DNA from: Caldifarciminota bacterium UBA3073
Lineage (GTDB): Bacteria > Hydrothermota > UBA3073
Length of the DNA: 18,186 nucleotides
Reading direction: 5' to 3'
NCBI GenBank assembly: GCA_002366725.1
Contig: DFBT01000016.1
Location: 398 to 18,583, forward strand
In this document: piece after piece, positions 1-7,724 of the stretch
Layout of the letters: each line of letters begins with the position of its first letter
How positions within the stretch are numbered: the stretch's first letter is position 1
The notes under the pieces: model-generated
The model's input: the letters and a program-made list of their open reading frames with translations, nothing else
Database searches by the model: none
What the model was told of the DNA's origin: nothing
Made by a program: the position numbers and the translations under genes

Positions 1-5
1 CTGTT

Positions 6-37
6 TACCGATCCCTACGGATCCGTATGGATAGGTA
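6..37. repeat. Imperfect palindrome centred on GGATCC
   Basis: A 32-nt inverted repeat. The core at 11-32 is a 22-nt palindrome with one mismatched pair (arms ATCCCTACGGA and TCCGTATGGAT), and TACC (6-9) pairs with GGTA (34-37). Its 13-mer GGATCCGTATGGA (19-31) recurs at 9121-9133, and the related palindrome ATCCGTACGGAT lies at 131-142. It is probably a short dispersed repeat. Nothing identifiable as the end of an upstream gene is visible in bases 1-60. Confidence 0.6.
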
Positions 38-118
38 GATAAGAGGGTTTATTGCCCAGAATTTATCACAAGGTGTAATAGTGATTGTCGTGCTCATTTG
101 CAATAACACAGATCTAGT

Positions 119-232
119 CTGTCATTGCGAATCCGTACGGATGAAGCAATCTCGTATCGGGGCTCGATATTAAGGAATGGGATTGCTTCGCAGCCCCTTC
201 GCTACGCTCAGGGCTTCGGCTCGCAATGACAG
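119..232. repeat. MITE/REP-like inverted-repeat element, about 114 bp
   Basis: The outer arms are CTGTCATTGCGA (119-130) and TCGCAATGACAG (221-232). Inner arms are GAAGCAATC (143-151) and GATTGCTTC (181-189). The left arm is interrupted by the 12-bp palindrome ATCCGTACGGAT (131-142). The right arm contains a separate AGCCC/GGGCT hairpin within 192-215. No coding capacity is seen. The TCATTGCGA...GAAGCAATC arrangement resembles non-autonomous palindromic elements found in many bacterial genomes; assignment to any named family is not possible from sequence alone. Confidence 0.7.
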
Positions 233-285
233 GTGTCCTCTTTTTTGTTATCACAACACTTTGGGACAACGTCTAAAATTTATTG

Positions 286-314
286 TTGACATTTACTGGA
301 GTTCATGTTATAAT
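286..314 (+). promoter_or_regulatory. Sigma70-type promoter P1, conserved-spacer family
   Basis: TTGACA (286-291) and TATAAT (309-314) are perfect consensus hexamers 17 nt apart, with spacer TTTACTGGAGTTCATGT. The spacer matches three other promoters in this window at most positions. An A/T-rich run (AATTTATTG) precedes the -35. Transcription would begin near 321, leaving about 50 nt of leader before the methyltransferase-family gene. The position argues against translation starting at the in-frame ATG at 283, which lies upstream of the -35. Confidence 0.85.
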
Positions 315-369
315 AATACATAGATTTTTGGGCTCTATTCCCAACAGTTTACTATATTTTAAGGAGCAT

Positions 370-819
370 ATGAAGGGCGAAAGAATGTTACCACCCACTT
401 ACTTGTATCTGTCCATAGTGATTATGGCGGTCCTACATTTTCTATTCCCGGTTGTGAAAGTCATCCCTTTTCCCTGGAACCTTTTGGGAGCTGTGCCCTT
501 GGCATTAGGGGTCGTCATTAATATTCTTGCTGATAGCGCCTTTAAGAAACAAGAAACGACGGTCAAGCCCTTTGAAGAATCAAAAACTTTGATCATGAGT
601 GGAGTATTCCGAATCAGCAGACATCCCATGTATATTGGATTCGTGCTGATTCTTATCGGGCTCGCAGTATTAATGGGAACTTTGACACCGTATTTAGTCA
701 TCGTTGTTTTTGCTTTCCTGATGGATTTTATCTTCATAAGGGGAGAGGAGAGAATGCTTGAAGAGACATTCGGCGAAAACTGGTTGAAATACAAGAAGAA
801 GGTGAGGCGGTGGATATAA
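370..819 (+). CDS. Isoprenylcysteine carboxyl methyltransferase-family membrane protein
   Basis: A 149-residue integral membrane protein of the ICMT/phospholipid methyltransferase-like fold, which uses S-adenosylmethionine to methylate lipid-linked or other membrane substrates. Visible family features are a hydrophobic N-terminal half with about two membrane segments, the motif SRHPMYIG (R84, H85, P86, Y88), a long hydrophobic segment at about 91-123, and the C-terminal GEER...FG..W..Y block (E126, E127, R128), which forms the cofactor and active-site region in this family. The start at ATG 370 is chosen because AAGGAG lies just upstream (361-366, 3-nt spacing) and because an earlier in-frame ATG (283) lies within the promoter region. 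ATG 385 is also possible. It is first in a probable operon with the Cache lipoprotein 54 nt downstream. The true substrate in bacteria of this type is unknown; family assignment is firm, function is not. Confidence 0.85.
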   Translation: MKGERMLPPTYLYLSIVIMAVLHFLFPVVKVIPFPWNLLGAVPLALGVVINILADSAFKKQETTVKPFEESKTLIMSGVFRISRHPMYIGFVLILIGLAVLMGTLTPYLVIVVFAFLMDFIFIRGEERMLEETFGENWLKYKKKVRRWI

Positions 820-873
820 GAAAGGGGAGCGCTCGCCAGACCAAAAAATGAGTGTGTCAAAAAAGGGAGGGAA

Positions 874-1761
874 ATGGACACAAAACATGTGAGAGCCGGT
901 GTACTCATAGGTTTATTATTCCTCTCTGCCTGTGTGGCGGAGAAAGGTTTGAATAAACCAAAGTATGAGTATAAAGAAACGATAGAGTTGGTTGCTCTTG
1001 TTGACGATGCCGTTGATTTGATTAAAAAGAATGGTGAGGATTGTTTTCCCGAATTTCGCAAAAAAGACAGCAAGTGGCAGCACGATGACCTGTATATCTT
1101 CGTCTGGGGTTTGGATGGAATGAGGTTCGTTTATCCACCAGATCCTGAAGGTGAAGGCAAGAATATGCTGGATTTAAAGGATATCAACGGGAAACCAATC
1201 GGGAGAATGTTTGTCAAGGAGGTTTCGGGCAAAAAGGGGGAGGGCTGGGTTCATTATGAGTGGCCAAAGCCTGGCGAGGTAACACCAACATGGAAAAGCA
1301 CATATCTAAAGAGAGCTAAGGCACCTTCAGGAAAGGTATATCTTATTGGAAGTGGACTTTATAACATGAAATGCGAAAAGGAATTTATCGTCGGTGCAGT
1401 AGACAATGCTGTTGAACTTCTTAAAGAGAAGGGATTAAATGCCATAGGGGAGATGCGTTTAAGTGCCAGTGAGTTTGTCTTTTTAGATAGTTATGTGTTT
1501 ATCAAAGATATGGAAGGAAATGAAATATTAAATCCAGCTTTCCCGGATTTAGAAGGACAAAATCTTTACGGCCTTCAGGACTCAAATGGAAAATATTTTA
1601 TCCGCGAAGAATTAGAACTCCTACGAACTCAAGATGAATGCTGGATGGAGTATATGTGGCCAAAACCAGGTGAGTCTGAACCTTCAGGAAAATTAGTATA
1701 TATGAGGAAGGTTAATGTTGATAATAAAATATTGGTCGTGGGAGCAGGATATTTTCCATAA
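874..1761 (+). CDS. Lipoprotein with two tandem Cache-type sensor domains
   Basis: 295 residues. The N-terminus is a lipoprotein signal with lipobox LSAC and acceptor Cys20, so the protein is probably anchored in the envelope. Two similar modules follow (about 32-165 and 166-295). Each begins with an amphipathic helix (VDDAVDLIKKNG; VDNAVELLKEKG), has a D/E-G-N-G-type strand pair, contains a WPKPGE motif (130-135 and 262-267), and closes with a GSGLY or GAGYF strand. This is the single-Cache pattern of periplasmic ligand-binding sensors, which normally sit in front of chemoreceptor or histidine kinase modules. Here no transmembrane helix or signalling output follows, so it may be a free binding protein or a partner of another receptor. 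ATG 874 is preceded by GGGAGG (865-870). It lies between the methyltransferase-family gene and the glycosyltransferase, probably co-transcribed. Ligand unknown. Confidence 0.8.
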   Translation: MDTKHVRAGVLIGLLFLSACVAEKGLNKPKYEYKETIELVALVDDAVDLIKKNGEDCFPEFRKKDSKWQHDDLYIFVWGLDGMRFVYPPDPEGEGKNMLDLKDINGKPIGRMFVKEVSGKKGEGWVHYEWPKPGEVTPTWKSTYLKRAKAPSGKVYLIGSGLYNMKCEKEFIVGAVDNAVELLKEKGLNAIGEMRLSASEFVFLDSYVFIKDMEGNEILNPAFPDLEGQNLYGLQDSNGKYFIREELELLRTQDECWMEYMWPKPGESEPSGKLVYMRKVNVDNKILVVGAGYFP

Positions 1762-1796
1762 GGGATTGAATTTATGATATTATCTTAGAATATAGC

Positions 1797-3575
1797 ATGA
1801 GTACTTTAAATATTTCAAATGCTGAAACAACTATAGAAAGTGGAACTCAACACAGACGAAAGATTCCTTGCACTCCACTTGCTATTCTGTTTGTCATAAT
1901 CCACTTTGTCTTTCTCTTGTTTTATTTTGAGCCGGCTATTTCAACGCCCGATGCACAAGGCTATTTTACTCAGGCGAAGCTGATCGCCAGAGAGGGAAAA
2001 ACATATCTCGAACCCGAATCAATTTTACAATATATCGGCCCCCATTGGCTTCACGGAAGTGATAACCTTTATTTTACCACATTTTCACCCGGCTTTCCGA
2101 CAATACTTGCGGTCGTTTACAAAATTTTTGGACCGAAGGCGTCATTATTAGTTAATCCTTTGATGTCTTCTTTATCTTTACTTGGATTATTTTTATTGTG
2201 CCGATTGTGGATTGGTAAAGGCTGGGCATTGCTTGCTTTATTGCTGATGGCAGTTAATCCTTTTGCAAATCAACATGCACTTTTTGGCGATTCTCATACG
2301 GCTGTGGTCTTTTTTCTGATATGGGCTCTGTTTTTCCTCGCTCAATGGGTCAAATCGAATTCGCCCCTGTGGGCTTTTGGCACAGGTCTTTTCATTGGCA
2401 TTATCCCCACTATTCGATATCCTGAAGTATTGTTTTTTTTCGCCCTTGGAATTTTTGTTCTATTTCATCTTAAAGGGAATAAAATATCCTGGCGTTCCCT
2501 CGTGGCTGGCGCTATTGGTGCCGCAATTCCCATTGGTGCGTTGTGTATTCGAAACCAGATGGCTTTTGGTGCATTCTGGAGAACTGGCTACGGTCTGTCA
2601 AACGAGCCGACGCATTTTGGTGGGAATTACCTTACGAGCTACTCTCTTTCGTATTTAAAAATGCTTATAAGCGAAGGATGCGGCTTGATGTTCATCCTTG
2701 GAATCATTGGCATCGCTGTTTTATGTGCTCGCAGAAACACATGGAAAGAGGGCATACTGTTTATTATGCTCGTTGTACCGATAACATTGCTATATATGTC
2801 GTATTTCTGGAAGCCCGATCCCCAATCAATGAGGTTCTTATTGCCGACTTTTTATGTTTACGCAATTGCTGGAGTTTGGCTCATGCGGATGGTTACCGGT
2901 AACCATTGGTCTTTGGCATGGGCTGCTTCTGCTGTAATTTTATTAATTACCTTTTGGTGGGGACTTCCGCAATCTCTCCGCCCCTTACAGCACTTGAAAG
3001 AGCATAATGCAGTTCTATCAAAGGTGACGGGCGTGATAGAGAAGCGTGTTGAACCGGGTAACATCTTAATAGCCAACGAGGGAATCAATTAGAATCTCGA
3101 CTTCATTGGTTACTGGCGATTGGTCGATGCATCAATCTTGAAGTTTGCGGGGCATAAACCTTCACGCAAATTTCCGCCAAATCAAGATATTCCCCCACAG
3201 AAAGCGTTTAGAAACATTGAGGCACGCCTTAAATATGTAGATCTCACCGGTGAGAAATTATTCAATACCTTTTCGAGCGATGTTTGGCGGTGGGCTGCAA
3301 AGAGACATAAGGTATACATAATTGCCAACGAAGAACAAATCTTAATATATGAAGCGCAGTTATCAAAATATGATGAGCTGGTGACGATTGAAAAAATTGA
3401 ACTTCCCGAGGCAAGACCAGATAACTTTGATATGCCAGGTGGTTTTAGACCGCCAAGAGGACGAACGGAAGAATTAATGGAACCACGAGGACCGATGGGC
3501 GCAAATCAAATATTTGATATTCTTTTGAACGGGAAACCCCTATTTCTTGTAGAGTGGACACGGGAGTTTCTATAG
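1797..3575 (+). pseudogene. GT-C membrane glycosyltransferase interrupted by in-frame TAG
   Basis: One reading frame runs from ATG 1797 to the stop at 3573-3575, broken only by TAG at 3090-3092 (codon 432 of 592). The first 431 residues look like a GT-C (dolichyl-phosphate-mannose mannosyltransferase/ArnT-like) enzyme: a first membrane segment at about 28-48, the extracytoplasmic loop STPDAQGYFTQAK with Asp52 as the likely catalytic-site acid, then about ten more hydrophobic segments. The 160 codons after the stop form a soluble C-terminal domain with a Pro/Arg-rich stretch. The sequence reads smoothly across the stop (GIN-stop-NLDFIGYW), as expected if CAG or CAA became TAG. No ATG or ribosome-binding site starts the second part; only a TTG at 3120 is available. 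TAG ends other genes here (10366, 12444, 13033), so recoding is unlikely. No clear ribosome-binding site precedes 1797. It is either a decaying gene, a truncated protein or a base-call error. Confidence 0.7.
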
Positions 3576-3624
3576 ACTCAATGAAAAGTAGCCTGTCCCC
3601 TTTTTCCAACCTTGAAATTTATTC

Positions 3625-3653
3625 TTGACATTTAGGTGGGTTCGTGGTATAAT
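3625..3653 (+). promoter_or_regulatory. Sigma70-type promoter P2, conserved-spacer family
   Basis: TTGACA (3625-3630) and TATAAT (3648-3653) are 17 nt apart, with spacer TTTAGGTGGGTTCGTGG, the most divergent member of the four-copy family. A GAAATTTATTC run precedes it, as in P1. It drives the ABC transporter operon; the expected start of transcription is near 3660. The nearly palindromic sequence GTACAATTGCGTAC (3660-3673) lies at the expected start and could be an operator. Confidence 0.85.
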
Positions 3654-3686
3654 TACAAAGTACAATTGCGTACTTAGGAGGAAGAT

Positions 3687-4832
3687 ATGAAGCTTGTTCG
3701 AATACTTTATATTTTAATGTTATCTATTATAATGTTCGTGACATTTAGAGCATTCGAGGGTTGTAGTTCAAAAGAAAAAGAGTTAGAACTCACCTTTATA
3801 GATACCAATTCTGGCGCAAATTTTCAGTGGTTTATGAAGACAAAAGTAATTCCCGAAGCAGAAGAAACGCTTCGAATTAAAGTGCATTATGTGGTCTCCT
3901 CCGGTCCCGAAATTATTCAGCGAATGAAAACATGGAAAGAGGGAAAGGGAGATATCCATATTCTACTGATAAAACCGAAAGACCTCGTTGATATGCTCAA
4001 TTCTGATATCTCTTTGGAAACCCTTTACCCCGATAAAGAGGATAAAATCCCAAATATCGCAAAATGCTCAGAGGAGTATTTAACAAGTGTATTGGGTCAC
4101 AACCTTCACGGAAGGGCGGCTCTGTTCTGGCGAAGTCAGATGAATGGGATTTGCAATGGCTCTCTCATTCGGAACCCTCCTTCCTCGTGGAAAGAATTAT
4201 ACAAGAGAAGAAATGAATGGAGCGGACATATTGGTATGATCCGTCCCGATGCAAAATCAAGCGGGGGCAGAAGGCTTATCTATAGCTTTTTGTACGCATT
4301 TGGCGTCGATTTTTCTATGCCCTTTGAAGAATTAAAAAACAATCCAGAATGGAATGATGCATGGGATAAATTCAAGGATCTCTATGGGGCAATGCACAAA
4401 CCCCTCGCCTCGGAACCACCAATTCTATTTAATCAATTTAAAAAAGAGGATGTTTGGATAAGTGTATATGCCACTGACTATACCCTCTGGTCTCGAGATA
4501 AGGGTATGCTTCCAAAGACAACAAAGGCATTTACTTTAAAAGATGGTGTTACTGCCGGCGCCGATGCCTACCTGGTAATTCCCTCCTTCATTTCGCAAGA
4601 CAAAAAATTGGCAGCTTATAATTTTGTCAATTTTCTCCTTTCAGACGAAATTCAACTACAGTTAATAACTACGATGTGGCAATATCCCGGGACCGAGATC
4701 TGGGATAAAGTCCCAGAACATGTCTGGGAAAATATCCCAGAATGGGAAGATATTAAAAATACTCGGATTAGAATTACCAATAAGGAGGCTTTCAACTATA
4801 TTCGGGAGCACACCATGGAAAAAATTAGGTAA
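3687..4832 (+). CDS. ABC importer substrate-binding lipoprotein, PotD/YnjB-like
   Basis: 381 residues. The signal peptide ends near FEGCSSKEKE, a Cys-Ser-Ser lipoprotein-type junction (Cys26), so the mature protein is probably membrane-tethered in the periplasm. The body has the two-lobed family-1/8 solute-binding character: an ISxETLYPDKED-type segment, PPSSWKELYKRRNEW (hinge-facing strand and helix), an aromatic-rich YATDYTLWSRDKG segment, and the C-terminal AYNFVNFLLSDEIQLQ helix, typical of iron, polyamine, thiamine and YnjB-type binding proteins. AGGAGG (3676-3681), 5 nt before ATG 3687, sets the start. It is the first gene of a four-gene operon with two permeases and an ATPase. The ligand cannot be read from the sequence; spermidine/putrescine, ferric iron, thiamine and phosphonates are all used by relatives. 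Confidence 0.85.
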   Translation: MKLVRILYILMLSIIMFVTFRAFEGCSSKEKELELTFIDTNSGANFQWFMKTKVIPEAEETLRIKVHYVVSSGPEIIQRMKTWKEGKGDIHILLIKPKDLVDMLNSDISLETLYPDKEDKIPNIAKCSEEYLTSVLGHNLHGRAALFWRSQMNGICNGSLIRNPPSSWKELYKRRNEWSGHIGMIRPDAKSSGGRRLIYSFLYAFGVDFSMPFEELKNNPEWNDAWDKFKDLYGAMHKPLASEPPILFNQFKKEDVWISVYATDYTLWSRDKGMLPKTTKAFTLKDGVTAGADAYLVIPSFISQDKKLAAYNFVNFLLSDEIQLQLITTMWQYPGTEIWDKVPEHVWENIPEWEDIKNTRIRITNKEAFNYIREHTMEKIR

Positions 4833-4882
4833 GCCTGCTCCAGTCCATAGAAAAAGAAATGATTTAATAAACAGACAATAAC

Positions 4883-5701
4883 ATGAAAAATATCACCAAG
4901 CAAAGTTTGGTTACATTTTCCCTGCTGTCACCTGGATTGGTCGTTATTGGGTGCCTCTTTTTTTATCCCCTTTTCGTAATTATAAGAAATAGTCTCGCCT
5001 TCGGGGAAGAACAAGTATTCTACCATTATATAGAATTCTTATCGAGCTCTAATGGGCTATATGTTATCGGACTTACCTGCTTATTGGCGTTCGGGGCGAC
5101 ATTTCTTTCTATCTGCTTAAGTATCGTTTTGATTTTAATCCTGCGCAGAAAACCCCTTGGACACACTTTCTTTAAGACACTCATTCTTGCCCCAATCGCT
5201 ATTCCAGGGTTGATTTGTGCCTTGGGATTACTTTTATTCTGGGATAAAAATGGTTGGATAAATCTTCTTGTTCAAAGTCTAACAAATCATCCAATTCAGG
5301 TAAATTATACCATTCCAGGACTTATAATATTCTATACCTGGCTGTTTTTCCCCTATACTTTTCTAATTACCTCTTCACAAATCGAATCTCTTGAGAAAAG
5401 TATTGAAGAAGCTGCCGAGGTGGTTGGTGCCAATAGATGGCAGATCTTAAGATATATTCTCCTCCCGCTTGTAAAGCCGGGTTTACTCGCCGGATCCATA
5501 ATGACCTTTATGCTCTGCTTTGGCGCCTTCAGTGTTCCTTTGATCTGTGGAGGAGATTACAGACCTCTTTCAGTAACCATTTATACCACTTCCGCTATTT
5601 TCAACCGCTGGGATGAGGGAAGTGCTATGGCAGTGGTCATGGCACTGGTTCAAATTCTGTTTTTAATTTCCTATATACGAATCATGAGGAGAACCAGGTA
5701 A
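4883..5701 (+). CDS. ABC transporter permease 1 (binding-protein-dependent type)
   Basis: 272 residues with about six membrane segments: an N-terminal LLSPGLVVIGCLFFYPL helix followed by the standard BPD-transporter core. The cytoplasmic EAA loop is clear (EEAAEVVGANRWQILRYILL, about 174-193), which contacts the ATPase. The LSPGL...FYPL...SL opening matches PotB/CysT/FbpB-type permeases. The gene follows the binding protein after 50 nt. No Shine-Dalgarno sequence is visible before ATG 4883, so translation may depend on coupling or another signal. With the next permease it would form the heterodimeric membrane channel in the inner membrane. Confidence 0.9.
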   Translation: MKNITKQSLVTFSLLSPGLVVIGCLFFYPLFVIIRNSLAFGEEQVFYHYIEFLSSSNGLYVIGLTCLLAFGATFLSICLSIVLILILRRKPLGHTFFKTLILAPIAIPGLICALGLLLFWDKNGWINLLVQSLTNHPIQVNYTIPGLIIFYTWLFFPYTFLITSSQIESLEKSIEEAAEVVGANRWQILRYILLPLVKPGLLAGSIMTFMLCFGAFSVPLICGGDYRPLSVTIYTTSAIFNRWDEGSAMAVVMALVQILFLISYIRIMRRTR

Positions 5702-6508
5702 ATGCGTTATACCAAAAAGATTTTAATCATAACATTTTTACTCTGTTTCGCAATATTCATCATATCACCTTTTTTAATAATTGTCGTCACTTCTTTTGCC
5801 AAAGGTTGGTTTGGCAAGCAATGGTTGCCACAGGAATGGACTTTTGACTGGTATCATTGGGCATTCCAGGTTGCCAATGTTGGTGCTATCTTGAAAAACA
5901 GCCTTATTATTGCAGCCTTAGCCATTGGAATGAGTTTATTCATAGGCTTGTCTACCGCCTGGGCCATTGCCCGTCGTCCAATACCGGGAAAAGAAATTTT
6001 ATATAGTATCATTCTGTTACCCAGAATGATACCCCCCATAACCTACGCACTTGGCATATCGAATATTTTTTACAGATTAAATTTAATAGACACACATTTG
6101 GGAGTGGCTTTGGCACATGTTACATTATGTTTGCCGTTTGGCATTCTAATTCTATCCAGCACTTTTGAGGGGTTGGATCAAAGACTCATAGAGGCAGCCG
6201 AAGTATGTGGAGCAAGCAGGTGGAGGACCTTTTTCCATGTCATATTACCCCTCGTTATGCCGGGTATTTTGGCTGCCATAATATTTACATTTACCACCTC
6301 CTATAATGAATTTACACTGACAATTATGACTTATGGTCCACACACAGTCACACTTCCGGTAAAAACTTACCTGGTCATCGGTGATGGATATTGGGAGGTG
6401 GCGAGTGCCATTTCCTCCATCCTCTTAATCCCATCACTTATCGTGCTTATCGTTATCCTGCGGTCGTTAAAACCAGAAAAAATAGTTGGGGGGTTCAAAG
6501 GCATATGA
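5702..6508 (+). CDS. ABC transporter permease 2 (binding-protein-dependent type)
   Basis: 268 residues with six predicted membrane segments, resembling PotC/FbpB C-half permeases. Hallmarks are the SPFLIIVVTSFAKGWFG opening and the EAA loop IEAAEVCGASRWRTFFHVIL. The ATG follows the preceding stop codon with no gap (TAA at 5699-5701, ATG at 5702-5704). A GAGGAG at the end of the upstream gene can serve as the ribosome-binding site, so the two permeases are almost certainly translationally coupled. It pairs with permease 1. Confidence 0.9.
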   Translation: MRYTKKILIITFLLCFAIFIISPFLIIVVTSFAKGWFGKQWLPQEWTFDWYHWAFQVANVGAILKNSLIIAALAIGMSLFIGLSTAWAIARRPIPGKEILYSIILLPRMIPPITYALGISNIFYRLNLIDTHLGVALAHVTLCLPFGILILSSTFEGLDQRLIEAAEVCGASRWRTFFHVILPLVMPGILAAIIFTFTTSYNEFTLTIMTYGPHTVTLPVKTYLVIGDGYWEVASAISSILLIPSLIVLIVILRSLKPEKIVGGFKGI

Positions 6509-7557
6509 TAGAATTGATTAAAATTACAAAAAGGTATGGTTCAATTATTGCCAACGACGAGGTTTGCTTAAAGGTCGATAAGGGTGAACTATTGACGCTT
6601 TTGGGGCCCAGCGGCTGCGGAAAAACCACAACACTTCGTTGTATTACCGGACATTGTCCCCCCGATTATGGTGAGATATTTATCGAAGGAAAGAATGTGA
6701 CAACACTTCCTCCAAATAAGAGAAAGGTGGGAATGGTATTCCAGAACTTTGCCCTGTTTCCACATATGACTGTCTTTGAAAATATCTACTTCCCTCTGAA
6801 AATAAGAGGAATGAATACAAAGGAGGCAGCTGATCGGGTTTATGAAACTCTGAATTTGGTGCAATTGTCTGGTTATGAGAGTCATTATCCTCGACAGCTT
6901 TCGGGAGGGCAGCAGCAGCGTGTCGGTCTTGCCCGGGCATTGGTATACCAACCCAAGATATTACTGTTGGATGAGCCCCTATCTAACCTCGATGCTAAAT
7001 TCAGGGAAGAGATGAGATTTGAAATCAAGGAACTACAGAGAAGACTTGGGATTACCGCCATTTATGTTACCCACGATCAGGAGGAGGCGTTGGCTCTATC
7101 CGATAAAATAGCGATAATGAAAGAAGGAAGAATCCATCAGGTCGGGACACCCGAGGAGATATTTGAAAAACCGAAAACGATATTTGTGGCTACATTTATC
7201 GGTTTGTCTAACATCATTGAGGGTGCTGTTTCGGCTATTGACCCCGTTACTCTGGATATTGGTTCCAACCTGAAACTTACTCTCCTTTACCGAAAGGAGA
7301 TAAAAATTGGTGAAAAACTACGAGTCCTCATTCGTCCAAATGATGTAGAATTTTTGACCGATGAGGGAGAGGAAAAACACAATATATTTGAGGGCACGAT
7401 TGCACGAGTGACATATTTGGGCAATAAAATGGACTATTTGGTAGATTTACCATCGCGATTGGTTATCAGAGTTCAAACAGACCTTACTTCACGACACAAC
7501 CCGGGCGATAAAGTTAAAGTACATCTACCCGTTAACAAATGCAAAATCTTATCTTGA
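6505..7557 (+). CDS. ABC transporter ATP-binding protein, PotA/FbpC-like with TOBE domain
   Basis: 350 residues. It hydrolyses ATP to drive import through the two upstream permeases. Nucleotide-binding motifs are complete: Walker A GPSGCGKTT (34-42), Q-loop Gln80 in MVFQNFALFPHM, signature LSGGQQQR (132-139), Walker B LLLDEP (153-158), D-loop SNLDAK and switch His190 (VTHDQEEA). The C-terminal third (about 235-350) is a TOBE-type regulatory region as in polyamine, iron and sulfate ATPases. ATG 6505 overlaps the stop of permease 2 as ATGA, and homologues begin with such an IELIKITKRYG segment, so a longer in-frame extension back to 6391 is rejected. No terminator is visible after the gene before the next promoter at 7620. 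Confidence 0.95.
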   Translation: MIELIKITKRYGSIIANDEVCLKVDKGELLTLLGPSGCGKTTTLRCITGHCPPDYGEIFIEGKNVTTLPPNKRKVGMVFQNFALFPHMTVFENIYFPLKIRGMNTKEAADRVYETLNLVQLSGYESHYPRQLSGGQQQRVGLARALVYQPKILLLDEPLSNLDAKFREEMRFEIKELQRRLGITAIYVTHDQEEALALSDKIAIMKEGRIHQVGTPEEIFEKPKTIFVATFIGLSNIIEGAVSAIDPVTLDIGSNLKLTLLYRKEIKIGEKLRVLIRPNDVEFLTDEGEEKHNIFEGTIARVTYLGNKMDYLVDLPSRLVIRVQTDLTSRHNPGDKVKVHLPVNKCKILS

Positions 7558-7619
7558 TGTTGAAGTGGTTTAAGATATCCCACCTGAGACCTTCATTGCC
7601 CCACACCCTAAATTTTTTC

Positions 7620-7648
7620 TTGACATTTACGAGAGTTCGTGTTATAAT
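7620..7648 (+). promoter_or_regulatory. Sigma70-type promoter P3, conserved-spacer family
   Basis: TTGACA (7620-7625), 17-nt spacer TTTACGAGAGTTCGTGT, TATAAT (7643-7648). The spacer differs from P4 at one base. The flanks also match P4: AATTTTTTC before the -35 and AATAAAG-type sequence after the -10. It would give a leader of about 70 nt before the beta-propeller gene. Confidence 0.88.
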
Positions 7649-7724
7649 AATAAAGTCAGATATCCTAACCCATCCCTTGTATTTCATGTAAATTTTCAAA
7701 AATCTTAAACTGAGGAGGGGAGCT

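Noticed and set aside
283..369. N-terminal extension of the methyltransferase-family gene to ATG 283
   Set aside because: It would start upstream of the -35 box of a perfect promoter; AAGGAG stands before ATG 370 instead.
399..1073. Long minus-strand reading frame
   Set aside because: It is antisense to two recognisable genes, with low-complexity composition and no family motifs.
3090..3092. TAG recoded as an amino acid
   Set aside because: TAG is the ordinary stop of yidD, the barrel gene and the FlgD-domain gene in this window, and no second gene shows the same pattern.
6391..6504. N-terminal extension of the ABC ATPase
   Set aside because: It lies inside permease 2 in another frame; the ATGA overlap start at 6505 fits the family's N-terminus.
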